Below, piece after piece: positions 49,701 to 63,717 of a stretch of 64,000 bases of DNA. The notes under the pieces are model-generated. The model saw nothing but the letters and a program-made list of their open reading frames with translations, did no database searches and was not told the origin of the DNA. The position numbers were made by a program, and so were the translations under genes. Source of the DNA: Paramacrobiotus metropolitanus (lineage: Eukaryota; Tardigrada; Eutardigrada; Parachela; Macrobiotidae); NCBI RefSeq assembly GCF_019649055.1, contig NW_026570265.1, forward strand, positions 558,001-622,000, given 5' to 3'. The stretch's first letter is position 1, and every line of letters begins with the position of its first letter.

Positions 49701-52700
49701 ATTTCAGTGTGGTTACGCATTGATTTCCATATGGACAAATATATGAAACACGGCGAATCGCTGATATTCGTAGATGTTTATCAAATCAAAAGCACTCATA
49801 TAATATATGTAGTTTGGATTAGTCTTTAATACAAAAATTATATCCAGTCCAAACGTTTCTAAACGTACAGGGAAACGAAAGTAAAATTGTTTTGCAATAA
49901 AATCACCATAGAGCTGAATTTAGAGAATTATTGACAGTGTTTTTAAGAAAAAAGGATTTTTCGCGCGAAGCCGGTGTTGATCGCGATCGGTTCAGTATCC
50001 CGAACATTGTTGAATTAGTCGTCAGATCACGTACGTCGATTCGATAGACAAATATTGACCGTAAATGCCGATATAACAATCACTGCTGATCTTTCACGCA
50101 CACACTCGTGTGTTGTGTTATGCCCCCATGGAAAAGCGGGTAAAAGGGAAAATGAGAATCCCAGCATAAGCACATAATATTGTATCAGGTTACTGGAGCG
50201 TACCTCACACTTACGGAGACATACGCTCACACAGACATATGCATATAGCCAATTGATCCTGGAGGCTGCTCTATCTGCGCGTCCGGGATTGGGTTTGGAA
50301 ATTCGAGGTGAATGAAATAAATAATGCATTATAGGCTTTTGTTTTATACGTGAGAACCCATTGCTATCACATGCCAAGCGTCTATTTACATGGTAAATAA
50401 TTGCAATTACAGGCCTGCTTTCATTAACTATTCATTCACAATCGACACGCGCCACACGTCGCTCGGACTGTAAGCGGCCGCTAAGGTGTCCCGGGGGGCT
50501 GCCCTTCGACCTTCATCATCTCATTATAACCTGCAAACAGCTAAATCACATCTTTTACTAATCCGCAACTTATTAGCCTACATTTTCAGTAATCTAATCC
50601 TTAAGAAGTTATACCACCTGAAAAAAGTATTATTTTTCTGATACTGTAGTTAACCTTTATGGTCAAACTAAAAGAATTTAATGCCCTCGCATAGGCTTTT
50701 AAATAACTACGAAAGAAGTAAAGGCATCTGCGTTTGATCGCGTAAATGTAATTAGGAAATAGCGAATTGTCAATGAATCACTCTGTTCAGGAAACAAGTT
50801 TGTACTTTTGGTGTTAAAAGAAGATATTACGATACTTATTATGCGGCCTTCAGTTGCCGCTGTTTAGTATTTATACTTCACATTCCAAGGATTTAAAGGA
50901 CATACAAGACTGGAAGATTATATTGCGCTTCAATAATCCCGCAAACTCACCAATTAACTTTTAATCTAGCATCAGAAAACACAAAAGAAATCCTATTTAC
51001 GTCATGAACTGTTTACCAGTCAAAAAAATGACAAGAAGCAACTGTAACGTCACACAGGCACTGGTAATTATCACTGATGCAGTATTACAGTAGCATATAA
51101 TATGCAATTTGGTTTTGCACAGTCAGAGCGAATCCTTATCGTCCTGCTTTGCCGTGTAAACCAAAAGCGATCCAGAATATTCTCACGAACAAATGAATGA
51201 GTGTGTTATCATGGCCTTCTGGCTCACAGCAGTCTCCACAGATTAGCCCGCTTTGTAGTTTCGGGCATTGATATTTATCACACGTGCACAATAAACAGCT
51301 CATTCCCACTTTACAACTGCCTGCATAGGCACGTGCCTGTAGCATTTATTGGCGAAGGGAAAATTGCCGGGAAGCTGTTTATTCATGCCGCTTATATTCC
51401 CGAAGTTAGCGGCGCACATATTGAACGTCTATAGCGCCTACAGTACGTATACAGTACAATCAGACGAATATATTCTGAACGTTCCGTAATTAAAGGGCAT
51501 GAGGTTGTCTGAAGTGTGGAATAGAGTGGAAAGAACAACAATTCAATTCGCCGTTGAAGTTCAGCCTGAGTATCAGACGGAAGCGATCTATGTTTCGGTA
51601 CAAGCGGCTTTGCTTTTAACGGAAAAGTTGCCAGAATGGCCAACAGGAAATTGCTTTGCCGGTTGGCTTAATAACTAACCTACCAATCATGTATGTAAAG
51701 AGTGCTGCAGCTGTACAACAGATAGACTGCGGGGCGCTGGCAGTGGCCGAGGAAAAGAAAGAAAAAGCAAATACTATTGACACAAAACGGAGTGCGTCCA
51801 GGCCGCCGACAAGCACAGGAAACCCTGTTTATCAAAATCGGAAGCCCTTTTGCTCTTGTTAAGTCCTGGATTTCCATGTCGTGACCGACAAAATTACGCT
51901 CCGCCACTGTGCGAACCTTTAACCGGCCTATCACTGTCAAACGGAAATTTCGTTAACTCACTCGGGATTAAGGCCCCGGCCACTTGTCGGGCTTACCAAC
52001 AAAGATTAATACCACTGATTAAACACATTAGTTAATTACCTTTTCACATACTAGGGTTGAGTAGGTTGTGTTATTTTTGCCACTAGTTGTAAAATGTCCA
52101 TTCTGGTTTATACCAGGTAGAAAATTCAATTAAAATTGACTTCCACATGATACATTTTGACTAAAGTATAACAACCTTGTGCAGCGGTTTCGAATGAGCT
52201 CGTAATGCAAAGATTTTTAAGAAGATATCTTGCATTACAGCGTATGCATAAAAAATTATCGCCCATATTCCATGTTCGCTCGTCCATATTAGCATTTTTC
52301 CAGTCGAAAAATTCTCGTATTCCAGAACACGACGTCGATATACTTTACCTTCGTCACATGAAAGCATATCAAAATAGCCGTCTATGTATGCACTGGCAAC
52401 AAAGCCGGCACTGGCGCTCTGGAATTGAATGGGAGAATTGCCCGTAGCGCCATAGTGTAGAGCAGCCGTATACTGCGCCGTACTGTACGACGCTGGACCG
52501 TATACAATTCATTGCGCTTGTTAGAAATTGCTTGATCCCTCTGGCTAGTAGGGAGAGCAGGGAGAGAGAGGGAGAGGGAGAGAGGCGGAAGGGAGTCGGG
52601 GAAAGGAAATGATGATGATTGGTGGTCGGGCGGATATGTTCCCTGTAGTGCCTTTGGATTTGGTTGAGCATGTCGGGGTGTCTTGTTGGCTGTATTAGTT

Positions 52701-55700
52701 ATATTGTCATCTTGGTCGTTTCCTCTTCCGTTCCGGATCCCGGTTGATCGTCAGGCCAGTAATGAAAGTCATCCTTCTTTTCTTTCGGCTCCTTTATTTT
52801 TGCACTACTGCAGCCGCGGCACGCATAGCTATACAGTTGTTGTGTTACGCGCATACGCCGTAATATTATAACGCCGGGAATTGAGTCAATGTGTGGATAT
52901 ACGGGCAGTCTATGAAAATGGATAACCGTATGTATTAATCCCCGAGTTTTCTTGTTGCGCGGGACACTTGAAAGAATAATTTCCGTCGACAATCTTTTCC
53001 TGTCTGTGTATTACGACGCGCTGCACATGATTGGTAATTTCCATTGCGCGCCCTCTGACTTGGCCGTTCACATGTTCCATTGTGTCCCGGATATCCTTCT
53101 CTTTTTAGCGCTATGTCGTTTCGACTTCCTTCCTTCCTTTCAGCAAACTGAGATTTCCCGCAACGTTTTCTTTGAGCTGGCCGTGTGTGCATATTCTTGC
53201 TATGTGTCGAGTCGGCTTGTCTATGCCGGGTTCCATCCCGTAATTTCCATTTCATGTTTACCAGTTTAGACTAAAGTGCTCTTACATTATACTGTTCAAT
53301 CATTGCGTCCATCACTCTCACAATCCGAGACGATAACACACTGAGTGCAGCCAAATGAATGCTGGATTAAAATCTCTTCCCGTCTAATTGTCAAACTCCG
53401 TCTTCGTCAATTATTGTTTAACATTCTGCCGCTTTTTGTGTGGGCCTATGAAACTGGCGCACAAGGAGTCGTTTAAGAAGAAAAAAGATCGTTCTAGGAT
53501 GATATTCAAACCTGCTCAAGGTAACATCTTCGCAGGTAGCCGCCAGTTCACAGTAGGCGCGGTATCCTGCACATAAGCAGTCTCGACAAAGGTTATCGTG
53601 ACATTGTCGTAGATATATAGTGCATTGTTGCTGAACCATCAACTTATACAACTGGTTAAGATTTTTCTATAAATATTCTTTTTGCAGAGACCAATGGCGC
53701 CGTGTCAGAATCATCCTTCAAAAGAACGTCATCCAGCGGATCCATCGGTCTGAATAATATCAGCAATAGCAACGGAGCCGCATCGGCAGCCGCTGCTCTG
53801 GCTGCGCATGTAGCGATGTCATGTAAGCCAAATAATAGCGTAATTTCCTGGATTCGTCTCACGACACTATGAATGTCTAATATCTGATTCCTCGATTTTT
53901 AGCAGCCGCTGCTGCAGCCGCGCAAGCTGCGTGGTCACCCGCTCAAAGTAAGTTTACTTATGCTTTGTGAACGACTGAGCGTCCAGGTTTACGATTTCGT
54001 ACATTGTAATATATGTTTGACCTTACTCTTAAATGAAGTATTACTGTGCCGTATCTGACACATTCGTAATTTCCAAACAATAATTATTACATTCTTGTCC
54101 AGTTACCCGGAAGAAAGTAAAATTTGACAAAACCGTAATAAAAACAGAAGTATCCGTCGTTTTTAAATTTAAACGGACTCGCGAGTCAATTCTTTTGCGT
54201 TAGCGCTAAAGCTCTATAAACCGCAGACAAAGTACAGTCGGGATGAATGCTGAGGAGCTAGTTGTAGTGCTGTTTGAAAGAGTAGCCTTTAAGATCATGG
54301 GTTTATCGTTGTTCGATTTTATCGATACTTGTGGGAAGCTGCATTGACCGTAAGGAAAAGGGTACGAACAATATTGTTACAGTCGGAAAACACATTAACT
54401 TTCCCATTAAGCAGTCCCGTTCTGCTATTAACCTTTTCAGATTGCATGCCCATTTGAATCATTCGTCAGGTGAAAAGGAATCAAAATGTCGATAGGCAAA
54501 CTCGATTTGCGCTGTCCATATGCGTATATAACTTCCTTCACAAATAGTGTACAGTGCGGTTTGACTTCGATCTGTATAACGTCAATGCTGATCGATGGCT
54601 GATTTATAATAGTGAATCGGCAACATTAACTGCTTGATTAGCTAACGAAATATTGTAAACAGACCGTGCATAATTTTTTCCTTTGCACAGGAAAGTTAAA
54701 ATAACGTTTGTTAATTTAGAAATGTGGCCCACTTTGCCGTGTGTCCTGATCTGGTACAGATCATAGCTTGTGTAAAAGCTGAGATCATAATTAATATAAG
54801 AACGCTGCGCATTCCTGTCATAAATTATTAGACTTCTTGGTTTAGCTGCGTGTAGCCTAGCTAGGTAAATTTTATTTCGTAGTTTTAATAATGTAGACGT
54901 GTTAAAGCGTTTCGTTATTCTGCAATACTTAACTAACAATGTAAGACCATCCACATCTTACCGGATGTAAAGGTTAACAAGCAACACTGTCTATAGAAAT
55001 ATAATAGAATACACTACTGTGTGCATGACCTTTCCGATTGTGCTCGTATGAACCAGTTGTCAATTAACAAAAAATACGAAGGCGATCGACAGCTTTTCTT
55101 TTTAATCCCATCATTGTTTTAAAAAAACAAGCAGCGCAAAACTTTTTGCTACTTTCCACGTTTGGGTGAACCGCAAATGACGGTACGTAAGACAAGCGAC
55201 ATTTTTAATTATCCTTGTGCGCCATAATTAGCAGTTTTACGATTTGTGTAATAAAACCGTATCATTAGCACAATTTGCAACCTGGACACTTCTACTTTTT
55301 GCACTACCATAAAATTTAATTGGGAAAGCGGTCATTTGATGGCGAAATCTTTGTGGTTGCCACCGCGAGTAAAACGTTAGTAAACATTTATGCAAGACGT
55401 GATAACATACAAAGCAAGATGCGGTTCTAAAGAATATTCCTTAGGTTCAGTGAGCGTATTGTGAGCACTCTGAAATTCCGCTTCTTGATCAGGTCGTATA
55501 ATTGTCTAATGAAGCATTAAAGCGGCCATTATTCAATTAGGGTGCTGCCTTTTAATGGATGCAGAATGTAGTCAACGAGGTCAATTTACGATAGCAACAA
55601 TATCCAGCGATCCACATATTACGCATCCGTATACGCGGCTTTATCGTCCAGTCCAGTTAAGCCTGTAATTAATCCATGCGACATGTCTGTAATTTTGCAG

Positions 55701-57434
55701 TTGAGTACCCTTATCAGATGTTTACAACGCCAAACTCCGCCGCGGTTAACTCACGATTACCTCATCCTCACCCGACAAATCCCTGCGCATCCATCAATTC
55801 GGGATGCAGTACGAACGGAAACAACAACAGCAGCACAACGGCCAACAATGCCGGTTCCGCATCGCCCTCATCATCCACCTCTGGTTCGTCCATCCTGCAC
55901 GGTTCCGCCACATCCACACCTACCGGCGCACTGAACCCCGCCCTACATCAGCATACCGGCGGTCTGTCGGCATCCAGCGTGTATAACCTGTCGAGCGCTG
56001 CCTGCGCCGCTAATGCGGCCAATGTGGGGAGTGGCCAGATTCAGTTGTGGCAGTTCCTGCTGGAGCTGCTGCACGATGCCAATAACACCAACTGTATCGC
56101 CTGGGAAGGCCAGCACGGCGAGTTCAAACTGACGGATCCGGATGAGGTGGCACGACGCTGGGGCGAACGCAAGTCCAAGCCCAATATGAACTACGATAAA
56201 CTGTCGCGGGCGCTGCGCTACTACTACGATAAGAACATTATGACGAAAGTGCACGGGAAACGCTATGCGTACAAATTCGATTTCCATGGATTACAGCAGG
56301 CCACTCAGCCGGCGCCCAATCCAGTGTCGGTATTCTCTAATCATCCCATGGCCACGCACGGGCCCTTCGGCTCACCCGGCGGTGTGGGACCGGGCGCCGT
56401 GGGCGGTGGCCCGATGCACGGACATCCCGGTGACTTTGCCGCGGCATACCGGTCAGATTTGCTGATGACGGCGGCCGGTGCGTATTCCAAATTAGGCCTA
56501 ATTCCGCCGACCGGACCATCTTTTCCGACGGCGGCACATCATCCACATTCGTTCCAAAACCCAGCTGGATACTGGACAGCGATGGCTAATAATGCAGCTG
56601 CAGCAGCGAATTTCTACACAAGTTCAGCGGTAAGCGCAAACTGCATTTAATTTCTTTATTTTCACCAAGCTACACGGTAGAAAATAATTATTGGATCCAA
56701 GACCATAAGTACGGTATCAGAATATCCTAAGCTTATTATGTCGCATTATTGTTCAACTGAAAACGGTATTGTTTTCTCAGTAAATATACCGCGCGCTGAT
56801 TGTCTATGCAAGGTCAACTAGTGATCTCGTTTTTATCATCAGTGTCGTGATATTAAAAGAAGTAACGAATGCCGTATTAATTTTTTTTCATTGCGCATTT
56901 TTTTCCGTTCTGGTTGGATGCAGTTGTCAAACTTTGAATACAATAACCCATCGAAAAAACAAATTCCAGTAATCGTAATAACTTTCTGTTTAAGATGCAC
57001 ATAGTTTTGTACGTTTGATAATTTCGTGTAGTTTTCTGTAATTTTTAGCAAATCTTGCATGTATGGTCTCTCATTCTCTCTCAAATGAAATTCTTAAGGT
57101 TTAGTTTCGTAATGAGGAAAGGTCAAATAATTACCCTATTGGCATTGTATGTGTAGCCAGTGTAGGGAACGTTTAGCTTAATTTAATAAATTTTCTCCAT
57201 ATGACTGATGTAAATGATTATTAATGTGGACGATGATGAATAAGCGATCAGCTCATAACTTGGTTATCGATTCGGTATCTCATTAGAAATTATGGTTGGA
57301 AACAGGCGGCGGCGCATGCGGCACTGGTTGCGGTATCTAATCAGAATCATTCACAGAATCACCCCAATCAACATCACCAGTATGCCTCACCCCATCAGCC
57401 TCCGCATCACTTATCATCATACTATGGAAGCTGA
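43775..57434 (+). CDS. ETS-domain transcription factor of the ERG/FLI1/FEV group
   Basis: Eight coding exons: 43775-43994 (exon begins 43728), 44461-44529, 44824-44868, 45400-45534, 53688-53822, 53903-53947, 55701-56629, 57306-57434; 568 residues. The ETS domain (about 329-413) reads [57 protein letters not shown] and [19 protein letters not shown]. Its recognition helix Arg pair (386, 389) is present. HGEFKL and the Ala-rich C-terminus favour FEV/Drosophila Ets65A within the group. No Pointed domain is found in the visible N-terminus; human FEV also lacks it. IKSE (102-105) is a sumoylation consensus. Ala and Ser/Asn-rich stretches flank the domain. The frame is open upstream of the chosen ATG to the exon's acceptor, so the true start may be in an earlier exon. 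Expected role: binds GGA(A/T) sites in the nucleus. Confidence 0.95.
45748..45804 (+). promoter_or_regulatory. Four direct AAGGTCA motifs (nuclear-receptor half-sites)
   Basis: AAGGTCA occurs at 45748, 45762, 45775 and 45798, all in the same direction within 57 bp, mostly as ACAACACAAGGTCA units. AGGTCA is the classical nuclear-receptor half-site, and an A before it suits monomer-binding receptors such as the FTZ-F1 and ERR types. It may equally be a simple tandem repeat that happens to carry the motif. Confidence 0.6.
52553..52610 (+). repeat. GA-rich tract in the ETS intron
   Basis: A run of GGGAGAG-type units on the plus strand, imperfect over about 55 bp. GAGAG is the core site of GAGA-type factors in insects; their presence in this organism is unknown. 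Confidence 0.75.
53948..55700 (+). other. 1.75 kb intron before the ETS-domain exon
   Basis: A/T-rich, with no open frame of interest on the plus strand. It ends in a clear acceptor (AATTTTGCAG). A minus-strand open frame at 54604-54954 shows no recognisable family and is taken as chance. Confidence 0.5.
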
Positions 57435-57686
57435 GACCAAGTATATGTCCTTTAATTCAATGGATATTGGGGAAAGTTTACGTTAACATCGGGATCGGCA
57501 TTTTATTTATTGCTGGAAGCCTCTGGAAACTGGAGCATTGCAAAACGGTGCAAAGTTTGCGACGGTGGATAACCTTAGCAGCTGGCTAGTCTCGAGTCGC
57601 GATCTCATTCAAAGCATACGAGTTTTAACTGCTTTTATTAAAAACGTTATAATAATATTGCTGTTCCCATGCGTGTTCCTTTGTTA

Positions 57687-57692
57687 AATAAA
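57687..57692 (+). terminator. Candidate polyadenylation signal of the ETS gene
   Basis: AATAAA about 250 bases after the ETS stop codon. Further AATAAA copies occur downstream in the A/T-rich spacer, so the site used is uncertain. Confidence 0.45.
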
Positions 57693-58480
57693 ATAACTAG
57701 TTTATTATGCTAGATTGTACATATAGCCTGCATACACTACTCTCTCACACTCATTGGGAAGCCTTTAATTCTTATTACATTGAATGCTTTAATTAACTGC
57801 AGTTCTACCGGGTTAAAACTGAATAAAAAAGTAAATCAGAAAAAGAGATACTTCGCTCAAGCATCTATGTACCCTAAAACGAGTACAAACGCTGTGCCGC
57901 CTCTGCATAAATAAATAATCAGACTAATCGAATCAAACAAACAAACAAACAATAAATCAAACCAAAGAATAGAATCACATCTACATTCTGCATAATATAC
58001 AGTCGCATTACCAACAATGGTTGTCTATATAAGTCAGCAGCACGCGCATGATTTTTACCGTCTTTACGATAATATCGAAGCGCAAATTTCATTAATAACA
58101 ATTTTATTAATAATAATATAGATATTTGTAAAGCGCGACAGGACTATATACCATTAATTATTCATATTAAAAAATTAAAGTCTACAGCCTATTATAAAAA
58201 ATCGTGCTGTTCTTTATTTATGTGTATTACGTTATACCAAAGGTTAATAAAAATCATTTTATACAGCCTATCTGATCTGTGTAACCATCAAGTTGACATA
58301 AACTTCTTACCAGCCCTACTGATCACTAGTACTCTGTAGTAGTCTGTACTGTGTCAAAAAAGTGACATTTGATAAAAAAAACGGGTTGTAATCGTAATCG
58401 GCCGTGTGGGTTATGATTAGACTTCGTAAAGTGATATTAACAACTTTAAAACACTCAAATTTTAATTTTGCGGGAAATTT

Positions 58481-58549
58481 CCTGGCTCATAGCACTTTCG
58501 CATAGCACTTTTGCCTGGCGCATAGCATTTTCCTGGCGCATAGCACTTT
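58481..58549 (+). repeat. Imperfect tandem repeat of CCTGGCGCATAGCACTTT
   Basis: Three full and one partial unit of about 18-20 bases, differing at one or two positions each (CTGGCTCATAGCACTTT, GCATAGCACTTTT, CTGGCGCATAGCATTTT, CTGGCGCATAGCACTTT). It sits in the spacer between the ETS gene and the retroelement relic. Confidence 0.88.
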
Positions 58550-59199
58550 AATTAAATTTCGATAATCGTCAAATCACCAGTACAATGTGATATCAAGCAG
58601 ATATGCACTGTAACTTATAAGTACTCGATTTTACGTTTTCGTACGTTAATATTTACTGATGCAGTGGATGCCTTTTGTGAAGTACAGAGTACTTTGTAAT
58701 TCCATATTTTAAAAAATTTTCCCGATATCGGTAACTCACGTTGCTCTGTTGTAATGACTGTTTTTATTCCTGATGATTTGATGTACTTGTAACTGCGCAA
58801 TTGCAGAACTTATATTAATTAAGGTCAGCACTCACGAAGTAAAAAATTATTCTTGCGCTCCTTCATGACCGATGACATGATGAGTGATGTCGCTCAGTCG
58901 CTAATTTGCAACGCAAAACAAAATAAATGCAGCTTTTAAGTTTCCACGTTGTTACTCGTCGGTGTGCTTTTAATCTTTAGCCGGCCTTACAAAACTTTTA
59001 CCGGACAGAAGAAAGATGACTTTCTGTAATCAAAATTTAGCGTTTATCCTGCGGATCTGGATTTTTCGATCCGCGGGTGGTGTTACTTTTGCATCGTGTG
59101 CAGTGTGCACTGTTCACTTGTGGTAATCGCCACAAGTGCACCTTGTGGTAATCGTGGTTCCGTTATTAATCGGCACCCAGTTTATCACTAACACGAATC

Positions 59200-60335
59200 A
59201 AGCACTCACTTATTCCCAAGCGTTGTTCCTACTGAAGAACTGTTTAGGGGTGCCGAAGATAGTGCACACAGTCCACACTGCTGCTGACACTGACGGCATC
59301 GGATGTGACTACCGCCACACGAGCCTGGAAGTTACTGGCCGACACCGATGAACTTCCGGTGGAAGCTTTTCGACACGTCCAGAAAGCCTGGGACACACTT
59401 GCGACGCTGCAGACGCTTTGAAGGCTGACCGCAGTAGGACTACACAGGATAAAGTCGCGCACCTGAAAGCGGTATGGCTCCCGGAGTTCGGTGTGTGGAT
59501 TCGTGCACTTCGTGCAGCATGCCTAGGTGCACCATGCCTGACCGCAAGACAACAACGCGTTCCGCATATATAAGTGCTGCCTTGCGTCTGGGAGCACCAA
59601 TCGTCATTCCTCACGTATGCGTTTGCGGCGCCCTGGTTGACGGTTCAGGCCGCCACGGGCTAGCTCCATTGTGAACGGTCAGCCGGACTACTGCCATGTC
59701 ATGATGGCATCAGCAGAGAATTCCACCGTGGTCTTAAAACGGCTGGTTTTCTTCTGTGAGAATGGAGCCAAAAGCTCTATCTGTGAAGGATCACAGAAGG
59801 TCAGACGTGATTGCTCTTGTACCATGGGAGCGCGGAGAACCGCTGGCCGTGGATGTACAAGCTTGTCCGGTAATTTCTGCCGGTTCAAAATAGCGAAATA
59901 CACAAATTTGCGTATTGCGCTAAACGTAGTGTAGTGGCAATCGCTATAGCGCAAACTTCGCGCTAAATATGTGCTATCTGCTGTACCTTTACGACAGAAA
60001 TTACCGGACAAGCTTGTAACCTGTGACGACGCGCTCGCTGCTTCGTATGTTGACCGCACCTCTAGATCTACAAACGCCGGTGCAGCAGTCGAGCACGCGG
60101 AAAGGGCGAAACTGACAAAACATGCCTGGCTGCACCCACGGTAAAACTTATAGCAGGGGCGTTTGAAATGTATGGACCATGGGAAAGCGCCGGTACCAAA
60201 CGCTAGTGGAAATTAAGGTTGGAAACGGCCACAGGACAGAAACGGGCGAAAGAGGTTTTTTAGGCAGCGGCTATCTATTCAGGTAGAGAGAGGAAATCGC
60301 GGTAGGTGTGCTGGGTACAATCCCTGACTAGGATG
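59200..60335 (+). pseudogene. Decayed retroelement: C-terminal part of a reverse-transcriptase polyprotein
   Basis: Plus-strand frames, broken by stops and frameshifts, follow one another in the order of the C-terminal part of a retroelement polyprotein: ALFLLKNCLGVPKIVHTVHT, then ALRLGAPIVIPHVCVCGALV followed by DGSGRHGL, then ALVPWERGEPLAVDV, DDALAASYVDRTS, AAVEHAERAKLTK and finally IAVGVLGTIP. The Cys-rich block followed by an Arg/Lys-Pro-Asp type segment recalls the restriction-like endonuclease end of R2-type LINEs; that subgroup is from memory and uncertain. At least two stops and several frame changes make it nonfunctional, and its 5' part is absent. A small TIR element interrupts it at 59858-60016. 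Confidence 0.72.
59858..60016. mobile_element. 159 bp TIR element nested in the retroelement relic
   Basis: Perfect 22 bp inverted repeats (CAAGCTTGTCCGGTAATTTC..) lie at 59858-59879 and 59995-60016, flanked on both sides by TA (59856-59857, 60017-60018). Conceptual removal of the element and one TA joins the host frame VDV directly to TCDDALAAS, so the insertion site can be placed to the base. It shares the CAAGC terminus and TA duplication with the element at 25793-25970. No coding capacity. Confidence 0.88.
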
Positions 60336-61435
60336 GCATTCAGCAAGTATTTTTGTTATAAACTTTCTTGTTGTTGTACTAATGGTAAGTGTGTACTTGT
60401 GTGTGTGCTTATTACAGGTGGCTTTATGAAGCCCCCCGTAAAAAGCTTTACGCGATTGCGCCCTTTTGTTTCATGTACTGATAGCATTTACCTAATAAAT
60501 TTTAACTGTGATTAGATTCGCTGCCCAAAATAGCATTGAGGAAGTGTTTTTGTTATGAATTTTGTTTCTATTTTTTACTAAGTGCGTATTTAGGTGGTGT
60601 GATACTTACGATCGTTAATCAAAGGTGATACATTTATTTACGATTAGAAGTCTAGTTACTTAGCACACATGTACGCATCCATCCATGTTAACGCTTAACA
60701 CATCCATGGTAGCACACTGGACTCTCGAGCATATAAAAGTAAAACAAACAGTGGTATTGTTAATTTTTTCTGAATTTATGTAGTAAATTAGTTCGTGGTA
60801 AACTCCGTGTGGTAAATTTTATGATGTCTCTACCGGCATGCGGTATTTACTCACTCATTTATTTGTACGGCCATATGAATGTGGCGTCAGTTATGGGAAA
60901 ACGGCCGATGGAAGCTAATTTAGATCAACTTGTGTGATTAGGCCGCCTCTGCCGGTTGATGTTTAACAAGTGATGGTTTCTGAAATTGTTGAAAGAAATG
61001 TCGATTTGCAAGGATGACCATAGCAGTATTTACTCGAGGCGATAAAATATGTAGAAAAAAATTTGATTACTTACTTAAATTAATCAGAAACAAATGCAGT
61101 CAGTGCCGATCAGAATCCAGGCCGGCGCCCACCCGCGTGCGTTGCTACTAAAAGTAAGTAAGCCGTCCGTGCAATGTGCATGGATGATGGAAGCCACTGA
61201 TCACTTGATCAGTGATCACCATCTACTGTACATTTTACAGTAAGTACAGTAATTCTGTTTATCGTTTTTAGATTTGGTTTGGTTGCTCGAAGTTTAAGAG
61301 AAAGTGTGACATTATTTAGAGGTATATATTGTATCAACAGAACGAGTGATAGTGGCAATAAGTTTTACCTCTGTGCATTGTACTGGCTCTATAGCAGCTG
61401 ATCAGTGTCGACAAGCTTGTAATTCTGCCAGAAAC
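60336..61435. other. Spacer upstream of the KAT5-like gene
   Basis: No family-level coding sequence was recognised, and in particular nothing like a chromobarrel domain. It presumably holds the promoter and 5' UTR of the acetyltransferase gene. TATAGCAG before 61402 could be a splice acceptor for the first coding exon. Confidence 0.5.

Positions 61436-63717
<2,282 letters not shown>

Larger units (their letters stand above)
45535..53687 (+). other. 8.2 kb intron of the ETS gene
   Basis: No coding sequence of known family was recognised. Two elements stand out: the AAGGTCA cluster and a GA-rich tract, both listed separately. A GC-richer stretch at about 52400-53300 follows the GA tract and has open frames on both strands without recognisable products; it may be an internal promoter. 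This is inference from composition. Confidence 0.5.
57435..59199. other. Spacer downstream of the ETS gene
   Basis: A/T-rich 1.7 kb containing the ETS 3' UTR, a short (CAAA)n tract near 57936-57953 and the CATAGCACTTT repeat listed separately. No gene was recognised. Confidence 0.5.

Noticed and set aside
52430-53270. Open frames of 60-106 residues on both strands in the ETS intron
   Set aside because: Overlapping frames on opposite strands, no recognisable domain and no phase-compatible junction to the ETS exons. Treated as compositional.
55943-56287. 114-residue minus-strand frame opposite the ETS domain
   Set aside because: Mirror of a highly conserved GC-rich coding exon; no independent evidence.
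59200-60335. Functional retroelement gene
   Set aside because: Stops, frame changes and a nested insertion break every domain, and the 5' two thirds are missing.
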